Positions 1-6,655 of a stretch of 15,317 nt of DNA are shown in pieces. Numbering within the stretch: the stretch's first letter is position 1; each line of letters starts with the position of its first letter. Source of the stretch: Chitinophagales bacterium (GTDB lineage Bacteria > Bacteroidota > Bacteroidia > Chitinophagales > Chitinophagaceae); the NCBI GenBank assembly GCA_015654495.1, contig JAATGW010000758.1, positions 1-15,317 of the forward strand, given 5' to 3'. The position numbers were made by a program, and so were the translations under genes. The notes under the pieces are model-generated. The model saw only the letters and a list, made by a program, of their open reading frames with translations, made no database searches and was not told the origin of the DNA.

Positions 1-1
1 G

Positions 2-169
2 GCACATGCGTTTATACATAAGCGTGGGTATGTTATCCCTGATGATGTGCGGAGTATTTCCAGAGATGTATTGCGTCATAGAATCGGACTAACCTATGAG
101 GCTGAAGCTGAAAACGTGAATGTCGAAAATATCATTGAGCAGATCATAAACAGGGTGGATGTTCCTTAA
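2..169 (+). CDS. moxR: MoxR-family AAA+ ATPase, C-terminal end (partial)
   Basis: Only the last 55 codons are in the window; the frame is open from base 2 to a TAA at 167-169. The peptide carries the lid-domain signature typical of MoxR ATPases: GYVIPDDVRSISRDVLRHRI followed by LTYEAEAE. MoxR proteins are AAA+ ATPases thought to act as chaperones for VWA-domain partners. The gene lies 36 bases upstream of a DUF58 gene and heads a block that includes a VWA protein, the usual neighbourhood of MoxR in Bacteroidota. The Walker A and B motifs lie outside the window, so the catalytic part cannot be judged. The family call rests on the lid motif and the gene context. Confidence 0.88.
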   Translation, partial: AHAFIHKRGYVIPDDVRSISRDVLRHRIGLTYEAEAENVNVENIIEQIINRVDVP

Positions 170-205
170 GATTAACCTTCCGTTATTATCCTTTAAAAAA
201 AATAT

Positions 206-1075
206 TTGCTTACTACTGCGGAAATACTGAAAAAAGTAAGGGAGCTGGAAATCAAGAGTAAAAAACTCACGACCCATCTCTTCACAGGTGAATACCATAG
301 CGCATTCAAAGGCAAGGGTATGCGTTTTAAAGAAGTAAGAGAATACCAGGCTGGTGATGATATCCGCTTTATCGACTGGAATGTTTCAGCGCGCTTCGGC
401 CATCCGTTCAGTAAACTTTTTGAAGAGGAACGCGAATTGACGCTGATGCTGCTGGTTGATATCAGTCCGAGTTCACTATTCGGCACAATCCATCAGCGCA
501 AGAAAGACCTGATCACTGAAATAGGAGCTGTACTCGCATTTTCAGCGGTAAGTAATCAGGATAAAGTGGGAGTGATTTTTTTCAGCGATAAAATCGAATA
601 CTATATCCCTCCAAAAAAAGGACGGGAACACGCGCTGTTCATTGTTCGCGAACTATTGACTGTAGAACCCAAGGGCCGGGGAACAAATCTGAATGCTGCC
701 GTTCGGTTTTTTAATAATTCTGTGAAACAGAAAAGCATTGCATTTATACTGAGTGACTTTATGGTTGACAGGTACGATGATCCGTTGCGTGTAGCAGGTA
801 GTAAACACGATGTGATTGGTGTGAAAGTGTATGATAAGATGGATATGGAGTTACCGAAAATCGGATTGATACAGGTGGAAGACGCAGAAACGGGAAGGAT
901 GCAATGGCTCGATACGGATGATCAGTCAGTTCAGTATAGTTATGCCCTTCAGTTTAATCAGACCGAGGAAGCCTGCAGAACCAGTTTTAAAAAAGCCGGC
1001 GCTGCATTACTTTATGTGAGAACAGATGACGATTATGTAAAAGTGCTGCAACAGTTTTTCACCAGAAGAAAATAA
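206..1075 (+). CDS. DUF58 domain-containing protein
   Basis: 289 residues. The DUF58 signature is clear at about residues 28-90: GEYHSAFKGKGM, then VREYQAGDDIRFIDWN, then VDISPSS. The last is a DxSxS MIDAS-like start (D85, S87, S89) of a VWA-like fold, so metal binding is possible. There is no signal peptide or membrane segment, so it is probably cytoplasmic and associated with MoxR and BatA. The start is TTG: a TAA lies in frame at 194-196, no ATG falls between it and TTG 206, and the next in-frame ATG is residue 39, inside the signature. It is second in the MoxR-DUF58-BatD-like-BatA operon. The exact biochemical role of DUF58 is not established. Confidence 0.92.
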   Translation: MLTTAEILKKVRELEIKSKKLTTHLFTGEYHSAFKGKGMRFKEVREYQAGDDIRFIDWNVSARFGHPFSKLFEEERELTLMLLVDISPSSLFGTIHQRKKDLITEIGAVLAFSAVSNQDKVGVIFFSDKIEYYIPPKKGREHALFIVRELLTVEPKGRGTNLNAAVRFFNNSVKQKSIAFILSDFMVDRYDDPLRVAGSKHDVIGVKVYDKMDMELPKIGLIQVEDAETGRMQWLDTDDQSVQYSYALQFNQTEEACRTSFKKAGAALLYVRTDDDYVKVLQQFFTRRK

Positions 1076-1091
1076 ATGTCGTCATTTTAAG

Positions 1092-2012
1092 ATGTATTCT
1101 TCCGAACAAAAAAAACTTGTCCTGTTTCTCAGTCTGCTGTTATGTGCCTGCATAACAAATGCACAGTCAGGATACAGGTCATCAATAACAACATCGGTTA
1201 ACCGAACTGTTTTTGCATTAGGTGAACAAATTGAGCTCACGCTCACTTATTCCCACCCGATTGCTGAAACTCCGAAAACATTGCCGTATATAAATGATAG
1301 CTTTCCGCATTTTGAAGTAATTGAAAGAAAAAAAGCAGACACTACATTGAACGCTGATTTGCGGACTATCAGGCAGGTAGTACTCATTACGAGTTTTGAT
1401 ACCGGCCATTGGTCCATTCCGCCATTTGCGCTCGTTTCAGGAAAAAATAATATTGCTTCTGATTCAATCGGAATTGATGTAACACCAGTTCCGCTAAGCG
1501 GGAATAGTTATAATGATATAAAAGAAATTATTGAAGTCGCTCCGGAACCATTTGACTGGAAAAAGTGGCTGGCGATTATTTTCAGTGTCGCACTGGTTGC
1601 AGTTGGCGTTTGGTACTATATAAAAAATAGAAATAAACCAAAGCCTGAGGCACCCCGCTTTGATTCGAAACTTTCACCACTGGAACAGGCATTGCAGGAA
1701 CTTACTAAACTTAAACAGTCAGGACTCGCAGAGAAAGGAGAAATGAAATCCTATTATTCAAAGATGAGTGATATCCTGAAAATTTTTCTTGAGCGCCAGG
1801 TTGCAGCCGGTTTTATGCAGCATACCACAGATGAAACACTGATTGCCTTAAAAGATAAATTTCTGGACGCTGAATCCACTGCTTCACTGGCTGAAGCCTT
1901 GCGTGTTGGCGATGCAGTAAAATTCGCGAAGTATAGTTCTTCTGTACAGGAGAGTAGCAGGATGACTGATGTTATAGAAAATACCGTTAAGAAAATACCT
2001 CAAAAAGCATAA
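1092..2012 (+). CDS. BatD-like membrane-anchored protein of the Bat operon
   Basis: 306 residues. Residues 1-25 form a signal peptide (charged start, hydrophobic core, likely cleavage after ITNA). Residues about 30-135 look like a beta-rich extracytoplasmic domain with the GEQIELTLTY strand seen in BatD-type proteins. A single membrane helix follows at about 159-176 (WLAIIFSVALVAVGVWYYIK), then a basic stop-transfer stretch and a cytoplasmic helical tail of about 125 residues containing YYSKMSDILKIFLERQ. It starts 16 bases after the DUF58 stop and ends 2 bases before batA, so it is clearly co-transcribed. In this position Bacteroidota commonly carry a BatD- or DUF4381-like protein; the sequence fits but I cannot separate these two names. 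The function is unknown beyond membership of the Bat module. Confidence 0.8.
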   Translation: MYSSEQKKLVLFLSLLLCACITNAQSGYRSSITTSVNRTVFALGEQIELTLTYSHPIAETPKTLPYINDSFPHFEVIERKKADTTLNADLRTIRQVVLITSFDTGHWSIPPFALVSGKNNIASDSIGIDVTPVPLSGNSYNDIKEIIEVAPEPFDWKKWLAIIFSVALVAVGVWYYIKNRNKPKPEAPRFDSKLSPLEQALQELTKLKQSGLAEKGEMKSYYSKMSDILKIFLERQVAAGFMQHTTDETLIALKDKFLDAESTASLAEALRVGDAVKFAKYSSSVQESSRMTDVIENTVKKIPQKA

Positions 2013-2014
2013 AA

Positions 2015-3022
2015 TTGCTGAAAGCGTTTTACGATAGTATAGAATTCGCATATCCGCAACTGTTATTCCTGTTGCTGGCCATTCCCATACTCGGTGGTTG
2101 GTATATAAGTCGTTTAAACCGGCAGATGGCGTCTTTGAAAGTTTCTTCCTTAAAGAGTTTTCACAATACTGCTTCCTGGAAACGCACTTTTCGTCACATC
2201 GGTATTTTATTAAGGCTGATCGCAATTGCCTGCCTGATTCTTGCAATGGCCAGACCACAGATTCACAACGATCAGAAAAAGGCGGAAGGTGAGGGCATCG
2301 ATATTGTTTTATGCATTGATGTGAGCGGTAGTATGCTTGCGCAGGACTTTACACCAAACCGGCTCGAAGCGGCCAAACAGGTGGCTGCGGAATTTGTACA
2401 GAGCAGGCCAACGGATCGGTTTGGCCTTGTAATTTTCGCCGGTGAAAGTTTTACTCAATGCCCGATTACTTCCGATCATGATGTGGTACGCGCACAGATC
2501 TTTTCCATACGCGGCGGATTTATGGTAGACGGAACAGCTATAGGATCTGGTCTGGCGAGCAGTCTCGATCGTTTAAGGACCAGTACTTCCAAAAGCAAGG
2601 TGGTAATATTATTAACCGATGGTGAGAATAACGGCGGCCTCATCGATCCCACCACAGCGAAAGAAATGGCCAGGGCGCTTGGCATTAAAGTCTATACAAT
2701 CGGTATCGGCTCCGAAGGTTTTGCCCCCACGCCTGTAAAAACACCGGGTGGAAGCATCATCATGCAGAGGGAAAAAGTGAATATCGATGAAAAGCTGCTT
2801 AATGAAATTGCGACAGCTACAAACGGTAAATATTTCCGGGCCCGTGGAAACGAGGGGCTAAAAGTTGTGTATTCGGAAATTGATCAGCTTGAAAAAACAA
2901 AGGTGGAGATAGTTACAAGCAGGAAATCCAAAGAGAAATTTTATCCTTTCGCTTTTGCAGCGCTGGCCTGTCTGTTGCTTGAGACAATTCTGAAATTTAC
3001 AGTTTTCCGCAAATTCCCATGA
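2015..3022 (+). CDS. batA: BatA-like von Willebrand factor A membrane protein
   Basis: 335 residues. Membrane helices lie at about 13-30 and 62-79, a VWA domain at about 95-290, and a third helix near 313-330. The MIDAS set is complete: DVSGSM (102-107), the DGTAIGSG threonine (T174) and the LLTDGENN aspartate (D202). The VWA domain should face the periplasm or bind partners at the inner membrane. The start is TTG, 2 bases after the previous stop: the frame is closed upstream by TAA at 1988-1990 with no ATG between, and the next in-frame ATG (residue 38) would remove the first helix. BatA is usually followed by batB, batC and batD; here rsgA follows instead. The family call is secure; the symbol rests on order and topology. 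Confidence 0.92.
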   Translation: MLKAFYDSIEFAYPQLLFLLLAIPILGGWYISRLNRQMASLKVSSLKSFHNTASWKRTFRHIGILLRLIAIACLILAMARPQIHNDQKKAEGEGIDIVLCIDVSGSMLAQDFTPNRLEAAKQVAAEFVQSRPTDRFGLVIFAGESFTQCPITSDHDVVRAQIFSIRGGFMVDGTAIGSGLASSLDRLRTSTSKSKVVILLTDGENNGGLIDPTTAKEMARALGIKVYTIGIGSEGFAPTPVKTPGGSIIMQREKVNIDEKLLNEIATATNGKYFRARGNEGLKVVYSEIDQLEKTKVEIVTSRKSKEKFYPFAFAALACLLLETILKFTVFRKFP

Positions 3023-3034
3023 TCCGTGCATATT

Positions 3035-3051
3035 CCGGCACTCCGGTTTTT
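3035..3051 (+). terminator. Weak terminator-like hairpin after batA
   Basis: CCGG, loop CACT, CCGG, then five T. The stem is only four base pairs, and an alternative pairing GTGC (3026-3029) with GCAC (3038-3041) competes. It sits between the batA stop and the rsgA start, where the operon may end. It is weak and could be chance. Confidence 0.25.
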
Positions 3052-3074
3052 ATTCAAAAGATTAATTTGCAGTC

Positions 3075-4007
3075 ATGACTGGAAGGGTGTATAAATCTAC
3101 AGGTAGCTGGTATACTTTAAAAGATGATGCCGGGACTGTATATCAGGCAAGGCTGAAAGGTAAATTCAAAATAGATGATATTACTTCTACAAATCCGTTG
3201 GCCGTAGGTGATATTGTGGATTTTCAACGCGAGGAAAGTTCTGACGGCAGCATGATTATTTCGGATATACGTGATAGAAAAAATTATATCAACAGACGTT
3301 CACCTGCTAACAAGCGACTTCATCATATTATAGCTTCCAATCTTGATCAATCGCTTCTGGTTGCAACTTTAAGAGAGCCACGAACATCACAGGGTTTCAT
3401 TGATCGTTTTCTGGTTGCTTCCGAAGCTTATCATGTTCCCGCAGTAATAGTGATAAATAAAGCCGACATACTCAAAGAAAAAGACCGGGAGAAATTTGAA
3501 GACTGGCAGCTGATGTATACCGCTATCGGCTACCCGATATTTCTGGTAAGTTCCGTATCCGGAGAGGGGATTGAAAAACTAAAAAATTTACTTAAGGAGA
3601 AGATCACCCTAATGAGCGGACATTCAGGTGTAGGTAAATCAACCCTGATAAATGAACTTGTACCTGAACTTTCGCTTAAAACACAGCAGGTGAGTGGCTG
3701 GAGTGGAAAAGGAATGCACACCACAACATTTGCTGAAATGCATGACCTTTCATTTGGCGGAAAAATTATTGATACCCCTGGAATGCGTGAGTTTGGAATT
3801 GTCGATATCAGTAAACAGGAGCTGTCGCACTATTTTCCTGAAATGCGCAGGCTTTTGCAGGAATGTCAGTTTAATAACTGCCTTCATATTAATGAACCTG
3901 GTTGTGCAGTGAAACTGGCTTTCGAAGAAGGTAATATTCATCCCGAAAGATATTTCAGTTATTGCAACATACTCGATACAATCGAAGACACCAAATCATG
4001 GAATTAA
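3075..4007 (+). CDS. rsgA: Ribosome small-subunit-dependent GTPase A (RsgA/YjeQ)
   Basis: 310 residues, the usual length. The order is that of the circularly permuted family: an N-terminal OB-fold (about 1-70), then G4 NKAD (128-131), G5 SSVSG (159-163), the P-loop GHSGVGKS (182-189), G3 DTPG (233-236), and a C-terminal zinc-binding motif with C264, C269, H271 and C277 (CLHINEPGC). RsgA hydrolyses GTP on the 30S subunit during late assembly and checks the decoding centre. The ATG at 3075 gives the standard N-terminus MTGRVYKSTGSWY. It lies 52 bases after batA and converges with the gene at 4004, sharing four bases at the stop codons (TTAA). Confidence 0.97.
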   Translation: MTGRVYKSTGSWYTLKDDAGTVYQARLKGKFKIDDITSTNPLAVGDIVDFQREESSDGSMIISDIRDRKNYINRRSPANKRLHHIIASNLDQSLLVATLREPRTSQGFIDRFLVASEAYHVPAVIVINKADILKEKDREKFEDWQLMYTAIGYPIFLVSSVSGEGIEKLKNLLKEKITLMSGHSGVGKSTLINELVPELSLKTQQVSGWSGKGMHTTTFAEMHDLSFGGKIIDTPGMREFGIVDISKQELSHYFPEMRRLLQECQFNNCLHINEPGCAVKLAFEEGNIHPERYFSYCNILDTIEDTKSWN

Positions 4008-4306
4008 TGTGTAGCAGTAAGTGCTTTCGCCAGTTCCATAACAGCGTCATTATCTTTTTTTGCTGCTTCGCGGCAACTACGAGGGAAAATAGAAACTCCG
4101 TCGTAGATATTGTAATGAAGTGTCAGTTGCTGCCCTTTGAAGATGAAGTCCCAATACGAAGTATCGGAGTCGTCAATTTTGTTTGTAAAACGAATCCTTA
4201 GTTCATCGGTAAGGAGGTCAGCGATTTTGTAAAATTTGTCGAAGCCGCAATTTTCAGCAAATACCGCTTCGGTACAACCGTAATCATTTCTCAGGGTAAG
4301 ATTCAT
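4004..4306 (-). CDS. Conserved hypothetical small protein (100 aa)
   Basis: 100 residues from the ATG at 4306 (MNLTLRNDYG). The frame stays open further upstream, but only with a TTG and only by running over the lipoprotein gene in another frame, so the ATG is preferred. There is no signal peptide or membrane segment. The visible landmarks are the YWDFIFKGQQLTLHYNIYDG stretch, which looks like two beta strands with aromatic residues, and a helical acidic/alanine-rich tail. It resembles small conserved Bacteroidota proteins that I cannot tie to a named function. It starts 19 bases after the lipoprotein stop, so the two are probably co-transcribed, and its stop overlaps the rsgA stop by four bases. 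Confidence 0.72.
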   Translation of the reverse strand: MNLTLRNDYGCTEAVFAENCGFDKFYKIADLLTDELRIRFTNKIDDSDTSYWDFIFKGQQLTLHYNIYDGVSIFPRSCREAAKKDNDAVMELAKALTATH

Positions 4307-4325
4307 ATGCGTGATGTTTGTATAC

Positions 4326-4481
4326 TCAGGCTCTGAACTTCTTTGACTTCGGCACTTTGCTTCCGTCAAGATGCTTTTCCGCTCCGATGCCGCCGGCTGG
4401 GCAGCCCGATTTTTTTGAGCAGGAAAAGAAAAAAACAGTCATCAGTACAACCAGTACTCCCAGGATCATTCGGTTTTTCAT
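4326..4481 (-). CDS. Small lipoprotein, hypothetical (51 aa)
   Basis: 51 residues. The N-terminus MKNRMILGVLVVLMTVFFFS is a lipoprotein signal ending in FFSC, so Cys21 would be lipidated. The mature part is short and ends in GAEKHLDGSKVPKSKKFRA, a basic tail. A similar Cys-Pro, GAEK and KVPKxKKF layout occurs, as far as I recall, in small Bacteroidota lipoproteins of unknown function. The start is the ATG at 4479-4481; a second in-frame ATG lies four codons in, and the first gives the better charged n-region. The gene overlaps an open but non-coding-looking extension of its downstream neighbour. It should be anchored in the envelope; nothing in it suggests catalysis. Confidence 0.72.
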   Translation of the reverse strand: MKNRMILGVLVVLMTVFFFSCSKKSGCPAGGIGAEKHLDGSKVPKSKKFRA

Positions 4482-4540
4482 ATAAATTATTTTAACCAGT
4501 ATTGGATTCAGGTTTAGTTTAGTGTATCCGGACTGGCGGG

Positions 4541-4572
4541 TTTAATGTGCGCAATATGGCGCAAACATTAAA
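4541..4572 (-). repeat. Long imperfect palindrome upstream of the lipoprotein gene
   Basis: TTTAATGTGCGC and GCGCAAACATTAAA pair as 12 base pairs (eight AT-rich, four GC) with a two-base bulge and a six-base loop. It lies between the carbonic anhydrase-like stop (4610) and the lipoprotein start (4481). No T tract follows on either strand, so an operator or RNA hairpin is more likely than an intrinsic terminator. Confidence 0.5.
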
Positions 4573-4609
4573 CGTGTTCCGCAGGGATACATTATTCAGA
4601 AAAGGTTTT

Positions 4610-5131
4610 TCAGGATATGTTTTTGAACCAGCTGCTGTAAGTCAGGTAATTATTTGCGATCCGGTTGATTTCTCCTTCTATCAGTTCAGGAGGAATCTCT
4701 TTCACTTTCTTCGCCGGTACGCCAGCATAAATACTTCCTGGTTCGACCACGGTGTTTTCGAGTACAACCGCTCCTGCGGCGATGATGGAATTACTGCCAA
4801 TCTCTGCATTATCCATTATGATGGCACCCATTCCGATCAGCACATTATCGTGTACTTTACATCCGTGAACAATGGCCCGGTGGCCGATGCTTACATTATT
4901 ACCAACGATTGCCTGTGTCTTTTCGTATGTACAATGAATCACTGCACCATCCTGAATATTCACCTTATTTCCTATCCGGATATAGTTCACATCACCCCGG
5001 ATAACTGCATTAAACCATATACTACAGTCATTACCAATTATAACATCACCCACAACGGTACAATTTGGGGCGATAAAACAGTTCTCTCCGATGATTGGAA
5101 ATATTCCTTTGACGGGTAAAATAGTTGCCAT
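4610..5131 (-). CDS. Gamma carbonic anhydrase-like hexapeptide-repeat protein
   Basis: 173 residues, the usual size of the YrdA/PaaY/gamma-carbonic-anhydrase group. Hexapeptide repeats of a left-handed beta helix run from about residue 12 to 140 (VVGDVIIGNDCSIW, VLIGMGAIIMDNAEIGSNS). The three expected zinc ligands are present as H66, H84 and H89 (VIHC, IGHRAIVHG), with R45, D47, Q60 and D61 where the family has its active-site and salt-bridge residues. A C-terminal helix at about 145-170 packs on the trimer in the family. It probably acts as a cytoplasmic trimer; many members show no measurable CO2 hydration, so the reaction is uncertain. It is monocistronic or leads the small lipoprotein pair, with 128 bases between. 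Confidence 0.93.
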   Translation of the reverse strand: MATILPVKGIFPIIGENCFIAPNCTVVGDVIIGNDCSIWFNAVIRGDVNYIRIGNKVNIQDGAVIHCTYEKTQAIVGNNVSIGHRAIVHGCKVHDNVLIGMGAIIMDNAEIGSNSIIAAGAVVLENTVVEPGSIYAGVPAKKVKEIPPELIEGEINRIANNYLTYSSWFKNIS

Positions 5132-5176
5132 AAAAATATTTTTAAATAAAAAATTAAAACCCGGTCCGGGCTTTTC
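5132..5176 (-). terminator. Terminator-like hairpin with T-rich tail
   Basis: Read on the minus strand, AAAAGCCCGGACCGGGTTTT (5156-5175) forms a short GC stem flanked by A and T runs and is followed by an AT-rich, T-rich stretch down to the carbonic anhydrase-like start. It lies just downstream of the stop of the decayed frame at 5206, as a 3' terminator would. It could instead be a hairpin in the leader of the carbonic anhydrase-like gene. Confidence 0.4.
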
Positions 5177-5205
5177 TAAAGTTATTGATTTATAGAGGTA
5201 TACAC

Positions 5206-5415
5206 TCAGCCGGTTTTTTTATCTGTAAAAAAGATCAATTCATCGAAATCTTCGCCTTTTTTTTCATTGCGGTTTGGCTTTATAAGAATAAAATGGATGC
5301 CATCAATTTTCGGCTATACGTGGTGGCAGACCTGGGAAACCCGAGATCTCCTTAATGATCCCTCCGAGATCTGAAAATAAAAAATCTCCGGATTTCTGAT
5401 CCTTTCATCGAACTT
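5206..5415 (-). pseudogene. Decayed coding-like remnant, unidentified
   Basis: One minus-strand frame reads like protein but has no usable start. From the TAG at 5314-5316 to the TGA at 5206-5208 there are 35 codons including GIHFILIKPNRNEKKGEDFD and ELIFFTDKKTG. Upstream of that TAG the same frame stays open to at least 5415, reading EGSLRRSRVSQVCHHV just before the stop. A second minus-strand frame is also open over the upstream half (SDLGGIIKEISGFPGLPP). A terminator-like hairpin follows the TGA. This suggests a gene 3' end or a dispersed intergenic element decayed by a stop and perhaps a frameshift. I cannot name the family, and chance open frames remain possible. Confidence 0.3.
5341..5372. 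repeat. Short direct repeat CCGAGATCT
   Basis: CCGAGATCT occurs at 5341-5349 and 5364-5372. Because AGATCT is its own complement, the copies can also form a seven-base-pair hairpin (5344-5350 with 5366-5372, 15-base loop). It lies 45-76 bases upstream of the aminotransferase start. Confidence 0.45.
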
Positions 5416-5416
5416 T

Positions 5417-6655
5417 ATGGCTATGCATTTACGCCAGTTATTTCTGCAGCACCTTGCGCAAACCTCCCCGGCACCTATATCGCTGGAAATTGTAAATGCG
5501 GAAGGTTGTATACTCCGGGATATTCAGGGCAGAAGATGGATTGACATTATTGGCGGGATAAGTGTATGTAATACAGGTCACAGGCATCCGGCAGTAGTGG
5601 AAGCGGTGAAAAAACAGGCAGACCAGTATTTCCATTTACTCGTTTATGGCGAATTGATACAGTCTCCACAGGTTAATTATGCGGCAAAGCTTGCCTCCGT
5701 TTTGCCTCCATCACTCAATTGTGTTTATTTCACCAATTCCGGCGCGGAAGCAGTGGAAGGTGCAATGAAACTTGCGAAGAGAATTACAGGCCGCTCTGAA
5801 ATGATTGCATTTGAAAATTCATATCATGGATCAACACAGGGAGCGCTGAGTTTAATCGGCGACGAATACTGGAGAAATGCTTTCAGGCCTTTATTGCCTG
5901 GAATAAAACACCTGCAGTACAACAGTATGGATATGTTGCGGGAAATCAATTCCCAAACGGCCTGTGTAATTGCGGAACCGGTGCAGGCTGAAAACGGAGT
6001 GCGCCTGCCTGGAAAAGAATGGTTAATTGCTTTAAGAAAAAAATGCACGGAAACAGGGACTCTATTGATTTTTGATGAAATCCAGACTGGATTTGGAAGA
6101 ACCGGATCCTTGTGGGCTTTCAATAAATATGAGGTTGTGCCTGATATTCTCCTGCTTGGAAAAGCGCTTGGTGCAGGGATGCCGCTTGGAGCTTTTATCA
6201 GTTCTCATGATAATATGCAGTCGCTTACCCGCGATCCTGTGCTGGGCCATATTACCACTTTCGGCGGACACCCTGTTTGTTGCGCCGCCGGAATAGCTGG
6301 GCTGGATGTATTACTGAACGAAAATCTGATTTCAGCAGTTGAAGCAAAAGCCGGCCTTTTTCTGGAAAAGCTGAAGCATCAGTTGATCATTGACGTTAGG
6401 TCTGCCGGCCTACTCATTACTGCCGAGTTTGCTGATGCCTTAACATGTAAAAAAGTGATTGATTATTGCATTGATAACGGAGTTCTTACCGATTGGTTTC
6501 TGTTTGCTCCCCATTGTTTGCGTATCGCACCGCCACTTACAATTTCTGAAGAAGAAATCACAGAGGCTTGTACCGTGATAGTTCGGGGATGTGATCACGT
6601 TCAACGTTTAACGTTCAACGTAAAGGCAAGTGAAGGATTCACAAAGGTGAGCTGA
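5417..6655 (+). CDS. Class III PLP-dependent aminotransferase
   Basis: 412 residues, a complete class III (ornithine/acetylornithine/4-aminobutyrate type) fold. Visible motifs: NSGAEAVEGAMKLA (107-120) for the PLP phosphate, YHGSTQGALS (136-145), the FDEIQTGFGRTG signature (219-230) with D220 contacting the PLP ring nitrogen, the Schiff-base lysine K249 in LLGKALGAGMPLGA, and TFGGHP (281-286). It transfers an amino group from an omega-amino or alpha-amino donor to a 2-oxo acid; the substrate cannot be read from sequence. The ATG at 5417 is chosen; another lies two codons later. The tail after about residue 390 (CDHVQRLTFNVKASEGF) is coded by a direct repeat, overlaps the opposing gene and does not look like family sequence, so an ancestral stop may have lain earlier. 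Confidence 0.93.
   Translation: MAMHLRQLFLQHLAQTSPAPISLEIVNAEGCILRDIQGRRWIDIIGGISVCNTGHRHPAVVEAVKKQADQYFHLLVYGELIQSPQVNYAAKLASVLPPSLNCVYFTNSGAEAVEGAMKLAKRITGRSEMIAFENSYHGSTQGALSLIGDEYWRNAFRPLLPGIKHLQYNSMDMLREINSQTACVIAEPVQAENGVRLPGKEWLIALRKKCTETGTLLIFDEIQTGFGRTGSLWAFNKYEVVPDILLLGKALGAGMPLGAFISSHDNMQSLTRDPVLGHITTFGGHPVCCAAGIAGLDVLLNENLISAVEAKAGLFLEKLKHQLIIDVRSAGLLITAEFADALTCKKVIDYCIDNGVLTDWFLFAPHCLRIAPPLTISEEEITEACTVIVRGCDHVQRLTFNVKASEGFTKVS
6597..6621. repeat. Perfect direct repeat ACGTTCAACGT x2
   Basis: ACGTTCAACGT occurs at 6597-6607 and again at 6611-6621, separated by TTA. The repeat holds the stop codon of the phosphotriesterase-like gene (6601-6603) and codes for part of the aminotransferase tail. 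Confidence 0.85.

Noticed and set aside
3061..3070. TTAATTTG as a -7 promoter box for rsgA
   Set aside because: One mismatch and only five bases from the ATG, which leaves no room for a transcript start.
4307..4369. TTG-started extension of the 100-residue protein
   Set aside because: It overlaps the lipoprotein gene, which has a clear lipobox, and the added residues look random; the ATG at 4306 is a better start.
4547..5119. Plus-strand 190-codon open frame
   Set aside because: It is fully antisense to the gamma carbonic anhydrase-like gene, whose motifs and zinc ligands are intact; the plus frame has no recognisable features.
5294..5356. Plus-strand 20-codon peptide starting ATGGATGCC
   Set aside because: Too short, no ribosome-binding context, and it lies in the remnant region; chance is sufficient.
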